Shown piece by piece: positions 8,239 through 16,712 of a DNA stretch of 64,000 nucleotides. The position numbers and the translations under genes are program-made. This DNA comes from Rhizobium sp. Root1203 (GTDB taxonomy: Bacteria > Pseudomonadota > Alphaproteobacteria > Rhizobiales > Rhizobiaceae), in NCBI RefSeq assembly GCF_001424945.1, contig NZ_LMCW01000015.1, positions 20,503 to 84,502 of the forward strand. Direction: 5' to 3'. Position 1 is the stretch's first letter. Every line of letters begins with the position of its first letter. The notes beneath the pieces were generated by a model. The model ran no database searches. It was not told the DNA's origin and worked only from the letters and a program-made list of their open reading frames with translations.

Positions 8239-9198
8239 ATGACATTGGCATTTGACGATGCGAAGGCGTCGCACAATGGGATGGGTATGGTATGGATCCC
8301 AAGTCGCACGTTCGTCATGGGATCGAACGACCACTATCCTGAAGAAGCGCCGGCTCACCCCGTACAGGTTGATGGTTTCTGGATTGACGAGGCCCCTGTT
8401 ACAAATCGTCAGTTCGGTGAATTCGTCAGAGAGACAGGCTATGTGACGTTCGCCGAGATTGCTCCCGATCCGAGAGACTATCCTGATGCGTTGCCGGCGA
8501 TGCTTCGTCCGGGATCGCTCGTCTTTCACCAGCCTAAGCGTGTCAGCGGACCGGACATCTCGCAGTGGTGGACGTTCAAGTTCGGCGCGAACTGGCGCCG
8601 ACCGATTGGAGGGCTCGGTGATCTGCGCGGGAAACTGAACCACCCGGTCGTGCATGTTGCCTATTGCGATGCAAAAGCCTACGCAGCTTGGGCAGGCGCC
8701 GATCTTCCGACCGAGGCGGAATGGGAACTCGCCGCCCGCGGCGGTCTGGATGGAGTCGAGTTTGCTTGGGGCAACGAACTGATGCCGGATGGTGTCTCCA
8801 TGGCGAATACATGGCAAGGGGTCTTCCCAACCCGTACGACCAAGCCGGCAGGCAGGGAACGAACATCGCCCGTGCGCTCGTTCCCCGCCAATGGCTATGG
8901 TCTCTACGACATGATCGGCAACGTCTGGGAGTGGACGTCCGACTATTGGTCGATACGCCATCCGACACCGGCCGCCAAATCGTGCTGCCTTCCGCAAAAC
9001 CCGCGCAATGGTGACGTTGATGCCAGCTACGACCCGGCTCAGCCCCACATTCGTATTGCACGGCGCGTTCTAAAAGGTGGCTCCCATCTGTGCGCACCGA
9101 ACTATTGCCGGCGCTATCGGCCGAGCGCGCGCCATGCTGAACCCGAGGACACCTCCACCAGCCATGTCGGATTTCGATGTGTGAAGAGGTTGTCGTAG
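8239..9198 (+). CDS. Formylglycine-generating enzyme (sulfatase-modifying factor)
   Basis: A 319-residue protein. FGE converts the active-site Cys of type I sulfatases to formylglycine. The FGE-sulfatase fold is visible from MVWIPSRTFVMGSNDHYPEE, DGFWIDEAPVTNRQFGEFV, HPVVHVAYCDAKAYAAWAG, LPTEAEWELAARGG and GYGLYDMIGNVWEWTSDYW. Close to the C-terminus KGGSHLCAPNYCRRYRPSAR carries two cysteines (about residues 285 and 290), spaced as in the copper-binding catalytic pair of true FGEs; this separates it from redox-inactive family members. GGAAGG precedes the ATG by 9 nt. The type I sulfatase encoded 1.2 kb away (10398-12119) is its obvious client. Confidence 0.88.
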   Translation: MTLAFDDAKASHNGMGMVWIPSRTFVMGSNDHYPEEAPAHPVQVDGFWIDEAPVTNRQFGEFVRETGYVTFAEIAPDPRDYPDALPAMLRPGSLVFHQPKRVSGPDISQWWTFKFGANWRRPIGGLGDLRGKLNHPVVHVAYCDAKAYAAWAGADLPTEAEWELAARGGLDGVEFAWGNELMPDGVSMANTWQGVFPTRTTKPAGRERTSPVRSFPANGYGLYDMIGNVWEWTSDYWSIRHPTPAAKSCCLPQNPRNGDVDASYDPAQPHIRIARRVLKGGSHLCAPNYCRRYRPSARHAEPEDTSTSHVGFRCVKRLS

Positions 9199-9238
9199 TT
9201 CACGATTGGCTCGCCCACCGACCGGTCGCCACCAGAGA

Positions 9239-10315
9239 TCAGGGCGAGACCGCAAAGAACAGGAACACCCCAAAAATGACCAGGTGAACTACGCCCTGCA
9301 GAATCGTAGTTCGACCAGTCCCCAGCGTGATGACGCTGATGAACAGTGTCAGCGTCAGAAGGACGCGATCCTTGTCATCCAGGCCCATTGCCAAGGGCTG
9401 CCCTATGGAAAGGGAAACAAACGCGACGACCGGGACTGTGAGGCCAATGGCTGCGAGCACTGATCCCAGGGCAAGGTTGAGACTGTTCTGTAGCTGATTG
9501 GCTCGAGCTGCCTTGAGGGCGGCGACGCATTCCGGCAACAAAACTACAGCAGCAATAACAATGCCGACAACCGGCTTGGGCATCCCGAATCGAGCGATTG
9601 CCGCTTCCACAGTCGGCGTCAGCAGCTTCGCCAGTCCGACAACCGCGACAAGGGATATAAGGAGCAACGCAACGCTGCTGACCGTCCGCCTGTTCGACGG
9701 GGGCGTGTCGGGGCTCGTTTGTTCCGCTTCCTCCGAAACAAAATAGTCGCGATGCCTGACGGTCTGAACGAAGATGAATGCACAGTAGAGAACCAACGAG
9801 ACTGAACCGGCAAATATCAACTGAGGCGTCGTGAACATTGGACCGGCAGCCTTTGCCACAACGTTCGGCACAACCATTGTCAAGGTCGTCATCGCCGCCA
9901 GCACTGCCAACGCTGCACTTGCTCCTTGGAGTTGAAATCCCTGCTCATGGTGACGCATCCCTCCAAGCAGCAGGCAAAGACCGACAATGCCGTTCATCAC
10001 TATCATGACTGCAGCAAACACGGTATCGCGAGCCAAGCCCGCTTTTTCCTCCGGTGCCGAGATCATGACCGAGACGATGAGTGCCACTTCGATAATCGTT
10101 ACCGATACGGCGAGAACGAGCGTGCCAAGGGGCTCACCCGTGCGGTGGGCGATAACCTCGGCGTGATATACGGCGGCTGAGACTGTGACGAGAAGGGCCG
10201 CTGCAGCAACAATGGACACCAGACCGCGTCCCCCCGCGAGGAGCATCAGAAGCATGATCGCCCATGCGGCAGCCGGAGATACCCATGTCCACAACGGCAT
10301 TCGATCGAGGGTCAT
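9239..10315 (-). CDS. chaA: ChaA-type Ca2+(Na+)/H+ antiporter
   Basis: A 358-residue polytopic protein with about eleven hydrophobic segments. The two alpha repeats of the CaCA superfamily are visible: YHAEVIAHRTGEPLGTLVLA followed by TIIEVALIV, and VVLLPECVAALKAARANQLQ followed by SLNLALGSVLAAIGLTVPVV. The acidic residues in these repeats carry the ion. A hydrophilic loop (EEAEQTSPDTPPSNRR) splits the halves, as in ChaA. It is convergent with the FGE gene and lies 82 bp downstream of the sulfatase. Calcium is a sulfatase cofactor, so a functional link is conceivable but not shown. Confidence 0.82.
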   Translation of the reverse strand: MTLDRMPLWTWVSPAAAWAIMLLMLLAGGRGLVSIVAAAALLVTVSAAVYHAEVIAHRTGEPLGTLVLAVSVTIIEVALIVSVMISAPEEKAGLARDTVFAAVMIVMNGIVGLCLLLGGMRHHEQGFQLQGASAALAVLAAMTTLTMVVPNVVAKAAGPMFTTPQLIFAGSVSLVLYCAFIFVQTVRHRDYFVSEEAEQTSPDTPPSNRRTVSSVALLLISLVAVVGLAKLLTPTVEAAIARFGMPKPVVGIVIAAVVLLPECVAALKAARANQLQNSLNLALGSVLAAIGLTVPVVAFVSLSIGQPLAMGLDDKDRVLLTLTLFISVITLGTGRTTILQGVVHLVIFGVFLFFAVSP

Positions 10316-10397
10316 TCTCCTCCCGTCAGTCCAGCATTTATGATTGCAGACGTAACGGACGCCGACCCGCGGCGTCCGTTATCGGTTCCGAGCCGAG

Positions 10398-12119
10398 CTA
10401 TTCGCTTGGGTGATGCTGTTGCTTCATCGCCTGAACCTGTTGGATGACCTGTTCCAGATTGTAGCTGGCCGGGTCCTGCATCGGCGGATAGTCGATGTAG
10501 CTCTGGAGTTCCTTGAGCCACAGCGCCTGGCCGATCGGCAGCATGTTCCAGTCGTACACATAGGCAGTCGCCGGAGCTGAGATCGCGCCGCCCATGCCTG
10601 TAAGGGTCTTTACCTGCTCCCCTATCGAGGTTTCGAACGGATCACGCTTGATGTTGACCACCTGCGTCCAGTGGAAAGGAAGGACGCCCGCAAGGAAGCC
10701 CGTAGGGGCATCCGATACCATTGCGAAATACATCTTCCAGTTCTTGTAGCGAACGGCCGACGGATCCTTGCCGGAATAGTAGAAGAACGTATCCCGGGCG
10801 GACTTGTCGGAGTCCCCTTCGAGATAAGCCCGCTGGTTGACGCCATCGAGCGTGGTCTTGGCAATTCCGGGATAGGCGCCCTTCTCGATCTCGGCCTTCA
10901 GCTCGTTGCCCTTGTGTCCGCCTGCGATGTCGACCAGGGTCGGCAGCCAGTCGAGCGAGGCGAAGATGTCGTTCTTGACCGTGCCAGGTTTGATGTGGCC
11001 GGGCCAGCGAACGACCAGCGGCGCGCGCATGCCGCCTTCCCATGTCGAGAGCTTGCCGCCTTTGAACGGCGTCGTGCCGCCGTCGGGGAAGGTGATCGTC
11101 TCGGCTCCGTTGTCGGTGGTGAATGCGATGATCGTATTGTCGAGCTCTCCCATATCTTCGAGCTTCTTGAGGACGTAGCCGATGTTGTCGTCCATCTGCT
11201 TCATGCCGGCTTCGTTGACGCCCCAGTCCTTACCACCGGGTTCGCCAACCATATTGAGGTACTTGTCCGGAAGCACGGTGGTGATGTGCATGCGGGCGGG
11301 ATTGTACCAGACGAAGAACGGCTTGTTGGTTTTCTCGGGATCGTTGCGATCGAGAAAATCGATGACGTGGCTCGATATTTCCTCGTCGACCGTCTTCGAG
11401 CGCTCCAGCGTCAGCGGCCCCTCGTCCGAGCAGGTCTGGTTGGCGGCGGTACCGTCTGAAGATTTGCAGGCCAGCACCGGCCGCGGAGGCATCAGGCACA
11501 AGGTCGTCTTCGGGTCGACAGCCGCGGGGTCGTCCTTGAGGCCCGGGATCGGCGTATTCCTGCACGGCGGGGCAACGGTCTGCTCGGTCGGCGTCCTGTT
11601 GATATCAGGGAAGCTCACACCCTGCATGGCGTCGAGGTGATAGAGATAGCCCCAGAACTCATGAAAGCCGTGGGCGGTCGGCAAGGCGTCAGTATGATCG
11701 CCAAGATGGTTCTTGCCGAACTCCCCAGTGTTGTAGCCGAGGTCGCGCAGGAACCATGCGAGCGCCGGCGTTCCCGGTTTGAGATATGACGGACTACCCG
11801 GCAGCTGGGGCGGGATCATACCGGTGCGAAGCGGGTGCATCCCGGTGAAGAAAGCGTTGCGTCCCGCCGTGCAGCTCTGCTCGGCGTAGTAGGTCGTAAA
11901 CATTGCGCCTTCTTCGCCGATCCGATCGATGTTCGGGGTTTCGCCGACCATCAAGCCTTTATGATAGATGCCCGGCTGCATCCAGCCGATGTCGTCGCCC
12001 ATAATGAAGAGAATGTTGGGCTTCTTGGCGGTGTCCTGCGCGTGCATTGTCGCCGTACTCGCCAGCAGGCTTCCCGCGACCGCGACAGCCGCTGTCAATA
12101 ATTGCGTGGTCCGTCTCAT
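10398..12119 (-). CDS. Exported type I sulfatase (arylsulfatase family)
   Basis: A 573-residue protein. The start at 12119 opens a signal peptide (LLTAAVAVAGSLLASTATMHA-QD, cut near residue 27) and follows GGGAGG; the frame extends upstream without a signal or RBS. Metal ligands appear in NILFIMGDDIGW (DD at 42-43) and in IIAFTTDNGAE. The modification motif is CTAGR (Cys83): the canonical CxPxR with Ala for Pro, a variant within the accepted C-x-(P/A)-x-R consensus. The substrate sulfate ester is unknown. The product is expected to be periplasmic; modification by the nearby FGE must precede export. Length is normal for the family. Confidence 0.88.
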   Translation of the reverse strand: MRRTTQLLTAAVAVAGSLLASTATMHAQDTAKKPNILFIMGDDIGWMQPGIYHKGLMVGETPNIDRIGEEGAMFTTYYAEQSCTAGRNAFFTGMHPLRTGMIPPQLPGSPSYLKPGTPALAWFLRDLGYNTGEFGKNHLGDHTDALPTAHGFHEFWGYLYHLDAMQGVSFPDINRTPTEQTVAPPCRNTPIPGLKDDPAAVDPKTTLCLMPPRPVLACKSSDGTAANQTCSDEGPLTLERSKTVDEEISSHVIDFLDRNDPEKTNKPFFVWYNPARMHITTVLPDKYLNMVGEPGGKDWGVNEAGMKQMDDNIGYVLKKLEDMGELDNTIIAFTTDNGAETITFPDGGTTPFKGGKLSTWEGGMRAPLVVRWPGHIKPGTVKNDIFASLDWLPTLVDIAGGHKGNELKAEIEKGAYPGIAKTTLDGVNQRAYLEGDSDKSARDTFFYYSGKDPSAVRYKNWKMYFAMVSDAPTGFLAGVLPFHWTQVVNIKRDPFETSIGEQVKTLTGMGGAISAPATAYVYDWNMLPIGQALWLKELQSYIDYPPMQDPASYNLEQVIQQVQAMKQQHHPSE

Positions 12120-12540
12120 TTCTACTGCCTCCCTCAAATGGCCTCCACGTGGATGGCCAAGGTTGGTTGAAAGACGATGCAAGGTAGCGAGGGAATGTTG
12201 TACGACGTCCAAGTTACAATGCAGCAGCGGACCGACCAATTCGACATGGGATTCACCTCTGCGGCGGCACATTGCCCTCGACTTGCAGAAAGAGGATGTC
12301 CACTTTCCACTCAGCTTTCTACATTGTATTAGCGGCGCCAGATATTGTCCTTAAGGGAGTCCTGTTAGCGCTCGCGGTCAGCACAGTGGCGAGCTCGAGC
12401 TGAAGGCGTTTCAGCTCAAAAATCTTCGGATGGAGAGTATAAGGTCTCTGACAAAGCTTGTGGCACTCGCTCCTCCAGATGTAGCGACAAACGGCCTATT
12501 GGCCCCACCTTGAGGCAATCCCGCTCCCACCCACACGCTG
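12120..12540. other. Intergenic gap upstream of the sulfatase
   Basis: It holds the leader of the sulfatase gene with its GGGAGG site. I recognise no gene, repeat or clear promoter in the rest. Confidence 0.5.
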
Positions 12541-12822
12541 GAGGGAGGCCGACCGGTGCAGCTTCGATGGAGTTCCAGCATCAAGGTCGCCGCCGCCGAT
12601 CTACCGACGCTCACGTTCGGACGATCCAAAGGCCTCGGATTTGACCGCGTCGTCATCTATCCGACGGAAAAAATGATGTCATAGCTGGAAGACCCAAGGA
12701 GCCAATTGGAAGGAGAGGCGCGTGCCAAGCTGTACGTTGGCTTGACGCGGGCACGGCATGTCGTCGCTGTCCACGACTTTCCGGAAGGCAAGGCAGTTCC
12801 GGGGTTTTCGCTGTTCCAGTAG
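12541..12822 (+). pseudogene. C-terminal remnant of a UvrD/Rep-type SF1 helicase
   Basis: Translated in one frame, this stretch gives FGRSKGLGFDRVVIYPTEKM (from 12616), then a TAG at 12682-12684 where the family usually has Trp, then LEGEARAKLYVGLTRARHVV, a textbook helicase motif VI, and a natural stop at 12820. The GRSKGL..DRV..YPT segment matches motif V of UvrD-like helicases. Only about 90 codons survive and no start or upstream domain is present, so this is a dead fragment. It lies 143 bp upstream of the AbiEi-like gene; the same gene order, with an intact helicase, recurs at 53-58 kb. Confidence 0.75.
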
Positions 12823-12918
12823 TGGAAATTTCCGGAAAATATTCCATTATGACTTCATGATCTGGCCTGGAATAGATGTTGTCGGACTCGCCCGATTTTG
12901 CATGAAATTTGGAAAAAA

Positions 12919-12953
12919 TTGCATTCACTCCCATATTTCGCTATAGTGAGTGC
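12919..12953 (+). promoter_or_regulatory. Promoter with overlapping dyad for the AbiE-like operon
   Basis: TTGCAT (12919-12924), a 17-bp spacer and TATAGT (12942-12947) form a good sigma-70 type promoter 18 bp before the start codon. An inverted repeat GCATTCACT (12921-12929) / AGTGAGTGC (12945-12953), 8 of 9 positions matching, overlaps both boxes. AbiEi-type antitoxins repress their own promoters through inverted repeats, so this is a likely autoregulatory operator (inference). Confidence 0.55.
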
Positions 12954-12965
12954 AGGAGCTATCCC

Positions 12966-13553
12966 ATGACGAAGTTACAGGAACTGAAAAAGCATCTGCG
13001 GTCCGGCAAGGTCTACCGTCGGGAGGACCTCGCCCAATGGTCGTCGTCTGTCGATCGGCACCTGCAGCAGCTGCTGGCGGAAGGGTACGTGACTAAACTA
13101 TCGACCGGCATCTATCACCGGCCGAAGCAGACTGCATTCGGCAAAGCTCCTGCCGAGGATGACGCGCTCGTCGAGGCCTTCCTGAAGGACGACCGTTACC
13201 TCGTCACCTCGCCCAATGCCTATAACAGCCTGGGTGTCGGCGCCACGCAGCTCTATAACAAGATCGTCGTCTACAACCATAAGCGCCACGGCAACTTCAC
13301 GCTGGGTGGACGGGAGTTCGAGTTCCGCAAGAAACCGGCCTTCCCCAAAACCCTGACCAAAGAATTCCTGCTGGTCGATCTGGTCAACAATCTCGACCAG
13401 CTGGCCGAAGACCGCGAACAGGTGCTAGCCCGCGTGAGAGAGCGTGCCCTACAAGGCAATCACACAGCCCTCAGCCGTGCCGCCAAGGAATACGGCCTGG
13501 TGCGCACGCGGAAGTTCTTCAACACCCTCGCAGCGGATGCGCATGTCAGCTGA
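12966..13553 (+). CDS. AbiEi/DUF6088-type antitoxin
   Basis: A 195-residue protein. The N-terminus is a winged-helix-like DNA-binding region (MTKLQELKKHLRSGKVYRRE...SSVDRHLQQLLAEGYVTKLS) followed by GIYHRPKQTAFG, the pattern of transcriptional-regulator-type AbiEi antitoxins (DUF6088). The remainder (TSPNAYNSLGVGATQLYNKI, FEFRKKPAFP) resembles the antitoxin body. The start at 12966 has AGGAGCT upstream. The gene overlaps the downstream toxin-like gene by 11 nt, implying coupled translation. Expected role: repress the operon and oppose the AbiEii nucleotidyltransferase. Confidence 0.78.
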   Translation: MTKLQELKKHLRSGKVYRREDLAQWSSSVDRHLQQLLAEGYVTKLSTGIYHRPKQTAFGKAPAEDDALVEAFLKDDRYLVTSPNAYNSLGVGATQLYNKIVVYNHKRHGNFTLGGREFEFRKKPAFPKTLTKEFLLVDLVNNLDQLAEDREQVLARVRERALQGNHTALSRAAKEYGLVRTRKFFNTLAADAHVS

Positions 13554-14487
13554 TTTCCTACATAGGCACAGGGATTTTGCAGCCCTGCTCCGCATCGTCG
13601 CTGACCAGATGAAGGTGCAGCCGGTGCTGGTCGAGAAAGACTACTGGATCATGCACTGCCTGTACGGCCTGCAGCAGCTTGAGATGGCGTTCGAGCTCAA
13701 GGGCGGTACCTCGCTCTCGAAAGGATATCGCATCATCAACCGCTTCTCGGAGGATATCGATATCCGTATCGAGCCCCCGAAGGCAATGGACGTGAAAACC
13801 GGCCCTAACCACGATAAGGCCGCGCACCGTGATAGCCGCAAGGCCTTCTATGACTGGCTGGCTGAGACGATCACGATCGACGGAGTCCAGAAGATCGAGC
13901 GCGATACCGAATTCGACAATGAAAGTTATCGCAGCGGCGGAATCCGCCTCTACTACCCCGAGACGACCGGCACGAAATCGGATCTCAAGGACGGCGTTTT
14001 GCTCGAAGCCGGCTTCGACACGGTGGCACCCAATATCAACAAGGATATCAGCTCCTGGGCCTATGATTACGCGGCATCGCGCGTCGAGTTGATCGATAAT
14101 CGCGCGCTGGCCGTCCCCTGCTACGAGCCCGGCTATACACTGGTCGAGAAGCTCCAGACCATTTCCACCAAATATCGGAAGCAGCATGAAACTGGACAGT
14201 TCCCCGCCAATTTCCTGCGGCACTATTACGACGTCTTCTGCCTACTGGACCAGCCGCAAGTGCAAGACTTCATCGGTACGGAAGCCTATCTCGCGCACAA
14301 GGACCGACGCTTCCCGAAGGCTGACAATCAGAACATCGGCAGCAATCCCGCTTTCAGCCTTTCCGACCCCGGGACGTTCGGGCTTTACGAGCGCGCATAT
14401 GAGCGGACGTCGGCGCTCTATTATCATGGCCGGCCCAGCCTGAAAGAGATCCTAGCACGCATCACCTCCCACGCGGAGCGTCTCTAA
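13543..14487 (+). CDS. AbiEii/MenT-type nucleotidyltransferase toxin
   Basis: A 314-residue protein. Family proteins (DUF1814) transfer nucleotides to RNA targets, for example tRNA 3' ends, and act in abortive infection. The nucleotidyltransferase signature is FELKGGTSLSKGYRIINRFS then EDIDIRI: GG-T/S with S-x-D-x-D. A downstream Lys-containing segment (YTLVEKLQTISTKYRKQ) and HYYDVFCLL fit the family. It overlaps the antitoxin gene by 11 nt. Length is typical (about 300). The C-terminus is complete. It differs strongly from the second AbiEii-like protein at 57 kb, so the two modules were acquired separately rather than duplicated. Confidence 0.82.
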   Translation: MSADFLHRHRDFAALLRIVADQMKVQPVLVEKDYWIMHCLYGLQQLEMAFELKGGTSLSKGYRIINRFSEDIDIRIEPPKAMDVKTGPNHDKAAHRDSRKAFYDWLAETITIDGVQKIERDTEFDNESYRSGGIRLYYPETTGTKSDLKDGVLLEAGFDTVAPNINKDISSWAYDYAASRVELIDNRALAVPCYEPGYTLVEKLQTISTKYRKQHETGQFPANFLRHYYDVFCLLDQPQVQDFIGTEAYLAHKDRRFPKADNQNIGSNPAFSLSDPGTFGLYERAYERTSALYYHGRPSLKEILARITSHAERL

Positions 14488-14722
14488 CGATCCCGTCGCA
14501 TTAGGCTGATCTTCTCGAAAGTCCACTTATATACTTGTCCCGGTGGACGCCTTCGCTATGCAGTATTTGGACGAGTTCATACCGCAGATCTGAACGCAGT
14601 TTACAAACCCGGATCGCCCCCTGTGCCAATCGGCTATCTTGCCTCTTGCTCTTGAACGGATACGAACCGTTGACCTCAAATGTCACCAATTCGCCTCTCG
14701 GTGAAGGTCAAATCGCCTCCCT

Positions 14723-15637
14723 TCAGCGCGCGAATGCCTCGAAGGGATTGGCTTCAGTCAGTTTCCGGATCGCCTCCTCGCTTACGCCCGCGATTTTGAG
14801 CGATGGCAGAAGGCTATCGACAAGGTGGGTGTAAGGTCTTGGGGTTCCACCACCGGGTTGCGCCGGATCATACCAGCCGAGATCGTGGCTTATGAGCAGA
14901 TGTTCTCCCAGCCCGGCGTCAACGGCGCGCATTACCATTGAGACCAACTCGTCGTCGGGCGCTCTTCCGACATGGTCGTATTCGATCCATGCACCCCGGT
15001 CGACCAACACCCGGTGAAGCCCGAAGTCCTTCTCCTCTTGGGTATGAATGGATATGAAGCGCTCTGGTGAGCAGCCCTCTGACTGAAGAATGTCCAACTG
15101 CTCCAAAGCAATTCTTCCCCGGATCGTATGCGAGCCGATAACCGCATTTGTCCGTACGGATGCTCTTGCGGCTGCACGCAGGATACGGGCTTCGAGCGGC
15201 GAAATCCCGTCGTCGCCAGCGCTGAGCTTGATCCATCCCGCCAGCACACCAGTGTCCTCAATTCCTTCGGTTAGCTCACTAACCATCCATTGTTCAAGAT
15301 CGCCCTCACTAGCCTCTGATATCCAAGCGGGGATCCACGGTTCACGATAGTTGCCGGTTGGGACGACTATCGGAAAATCGGCTGCCTTCGACACAGCAAG
15401 ATCGATGTCGGCACGTCTTCCAACGCCCCCCGTCGTACACTCGACGAGCAACGTTATGCCTTGTCGTTTTATCGCTTCAATCTGAGGGACCATCAATGCG
15501 ACTACCGCATCTATCTCCGCCTCTGCGTAACCGGGCTGGTCAGGCGTTCTGAGGTCGGCAAACACATGCTCGTGCGGGAGGATCATCCCGAGTTCGTCGC
15601 GGCGCCTTGGCCCCAAAGTCGTGTAAATCTGCTTCAT
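14723..15637 (-). CDS. Phosphotriesterase-family (amidohydrolase) enzyme
   Basis: A 304-residue TIM-barrel metalloenzyme. The start at 15637 gives the typical N-terminus MKQIYTTLGPRRRDELGMIL then HEHVF, where the HxH motif binds the alpha metal. Further ligands: GWIKLSAGDD (lysine carboxylated in the family), VIGSHTIRG (His), ISIHTQEE (His) and ISHDLGWYDP (Asp). The spacing and length match PTE/PHP homologues that act as lactonases or organophosphate hydrolases; the substrate cannot be fixed from sequence. It is transcribed out of a decayed acetoacetate-CoA ligase region, so its promoter must lie there. Confidence 0.85.
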   Translation of the reverse strand: MKQIYTTLGPRRRDELGMILPHEHVFADLRTPDQPGYAEAEIDAVVALMVPQIEAIKRQGITLLVECTTGGVGRRADIDLAVSKAADFPIVVPTGNYREPWIPAWISEASEGDLEQWMVSELTEGIEDTGVLAGWIKLSAGDDGISPLEARILRAAARASVRTNAVIGSHTIRGRIALEQLDILQSEGCSPERFISIHTQEEKDFGLHRVLVDRGAWIEYDHVGRAPDDELVSMVMRAVDAGLGEHLLISHDLGWYDPAQPGGGTPRPYTHLVDSLLPSLKIAGVSEEAIRKLTEANPFEAFAR

Positions 15638-15639
15638 CG

Positions 15640-16640
15640 TTAGGCTTCCGTCGCATTTGTAGGGCGGGCAATTTGGTGACTGTACAGTACGGAGAATGAG
15701 CTGGCGTCGCAAAAGTAATGTGGCAAGAAAGGCCCAAAGACAAGGAAGCCCATCGGAGCCTTCAGCATCGCGACGCGCGGACGCGCGCGGCGTCGGTAAG
15801 GCCACGCGCGGCCTGTTCCCGTAATGTGAGACGCCTGCGCTTTGATCTCAGGCGCGCCACTCCACCTGAAGTGCCGCCTCCCTGGCCGCAGGCCCTCCAG
15901 CGCATCCAGACCTGCATAAAGCTCCAGTGCTTCGGGATTGGCCAGCGCTTCCTTATTCTTGACCGGCCGGCCATGGACCACCTCGCGCACTGCGAGTTCG
16001 ACGATTTTCCCGGACTTAGTGCGCGGAATGTCGGCGACCTGAATCGCCTCGGCCGGCACGTGGCGTGGCGACGCACCCATTCGAATGTTGGTCTTGATCT
16101 TCTTTTCGAGGTCGGCGTCCAGCGCCAAGCCCGTGCAGGCGGACGACGCGGATGGCGCATACGTCGTCGTTCCAATCCTGGCCGATGCAGGTCGCCTCGG
16201 CGACCTCATCGAGTTGTTCTACCCGATTGTAGATCTCCGGCGTCCCAGTGCGCACCCGCCCGGATTGAGCGCGCATCCGAGCGTCCATGGATGATCAGAC
16301 CACCATGTTCGGTCCATTCACCGAAGTCGCATGGCACGAGACGAAGCGTTCGAAAGCAGCGCAATACTCCGCTCCATCCTCGTCGTTCCAAAAACCAACG
16401 GGCATGGAAAGAAAGGCTTTGGCGCAGGCCAGTTCGCCCTTCTCGCCACGCACCGGCTTGCCCGCGTCGTCCCAGACGTCGACCGCGAGGCCGAGGCCCC
16501 GGCCTTCGATCTCGCCACGCCAGACCGACTTGACCTGATTGCCAAGCACGAACCCGGAGACGATATCGGTACATCGATGCCTAAGCTACGCCAACAGATC
16601 GAAGTACGACGTCTGGCGGACAAATGCACGACCGGGCGAA
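15640..16640 (-). pseudogene. Decayed acetoacetate-CoA ligase, C-terminal part
   Basis: Pieces of one protein appear in all three minus-strand frames. In order: [20 protein letters not shown] and [20 protein letters not shown] (16295-16560), [15 protein letters not shown] (about 16290), [19 protein letters not shown] with IGQDWNDD (16180-16240), and [20 protein letters not shown] then [19 protein letters not shown] (15960-16085). Together they follow the C-terminal half of acetoacetyl-CoA synthetase with at least three frameshifts. The N-terminal adenylation domain is absent. It is non-functional; the exact ends are uncertain. Confidence 0.78.
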
Positions 16641-16712
16641 TATGGACCTAGGTGTGCGGTGGCCGGCCCAACGGCGGTATGGAGCCACGAGCTCATTCGG
16701 ACAGACGACAAG

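Noticed and set aside
14640..14720. tRNA-like T-arm (AACGG-TTCGTAT-CCGTT on the minus strand)
   Set aside because: The 17-nt arm is perfect, but no acceptor, D-arm or anticodon arm can be folded around it, so it is not called as a tRNA gene.
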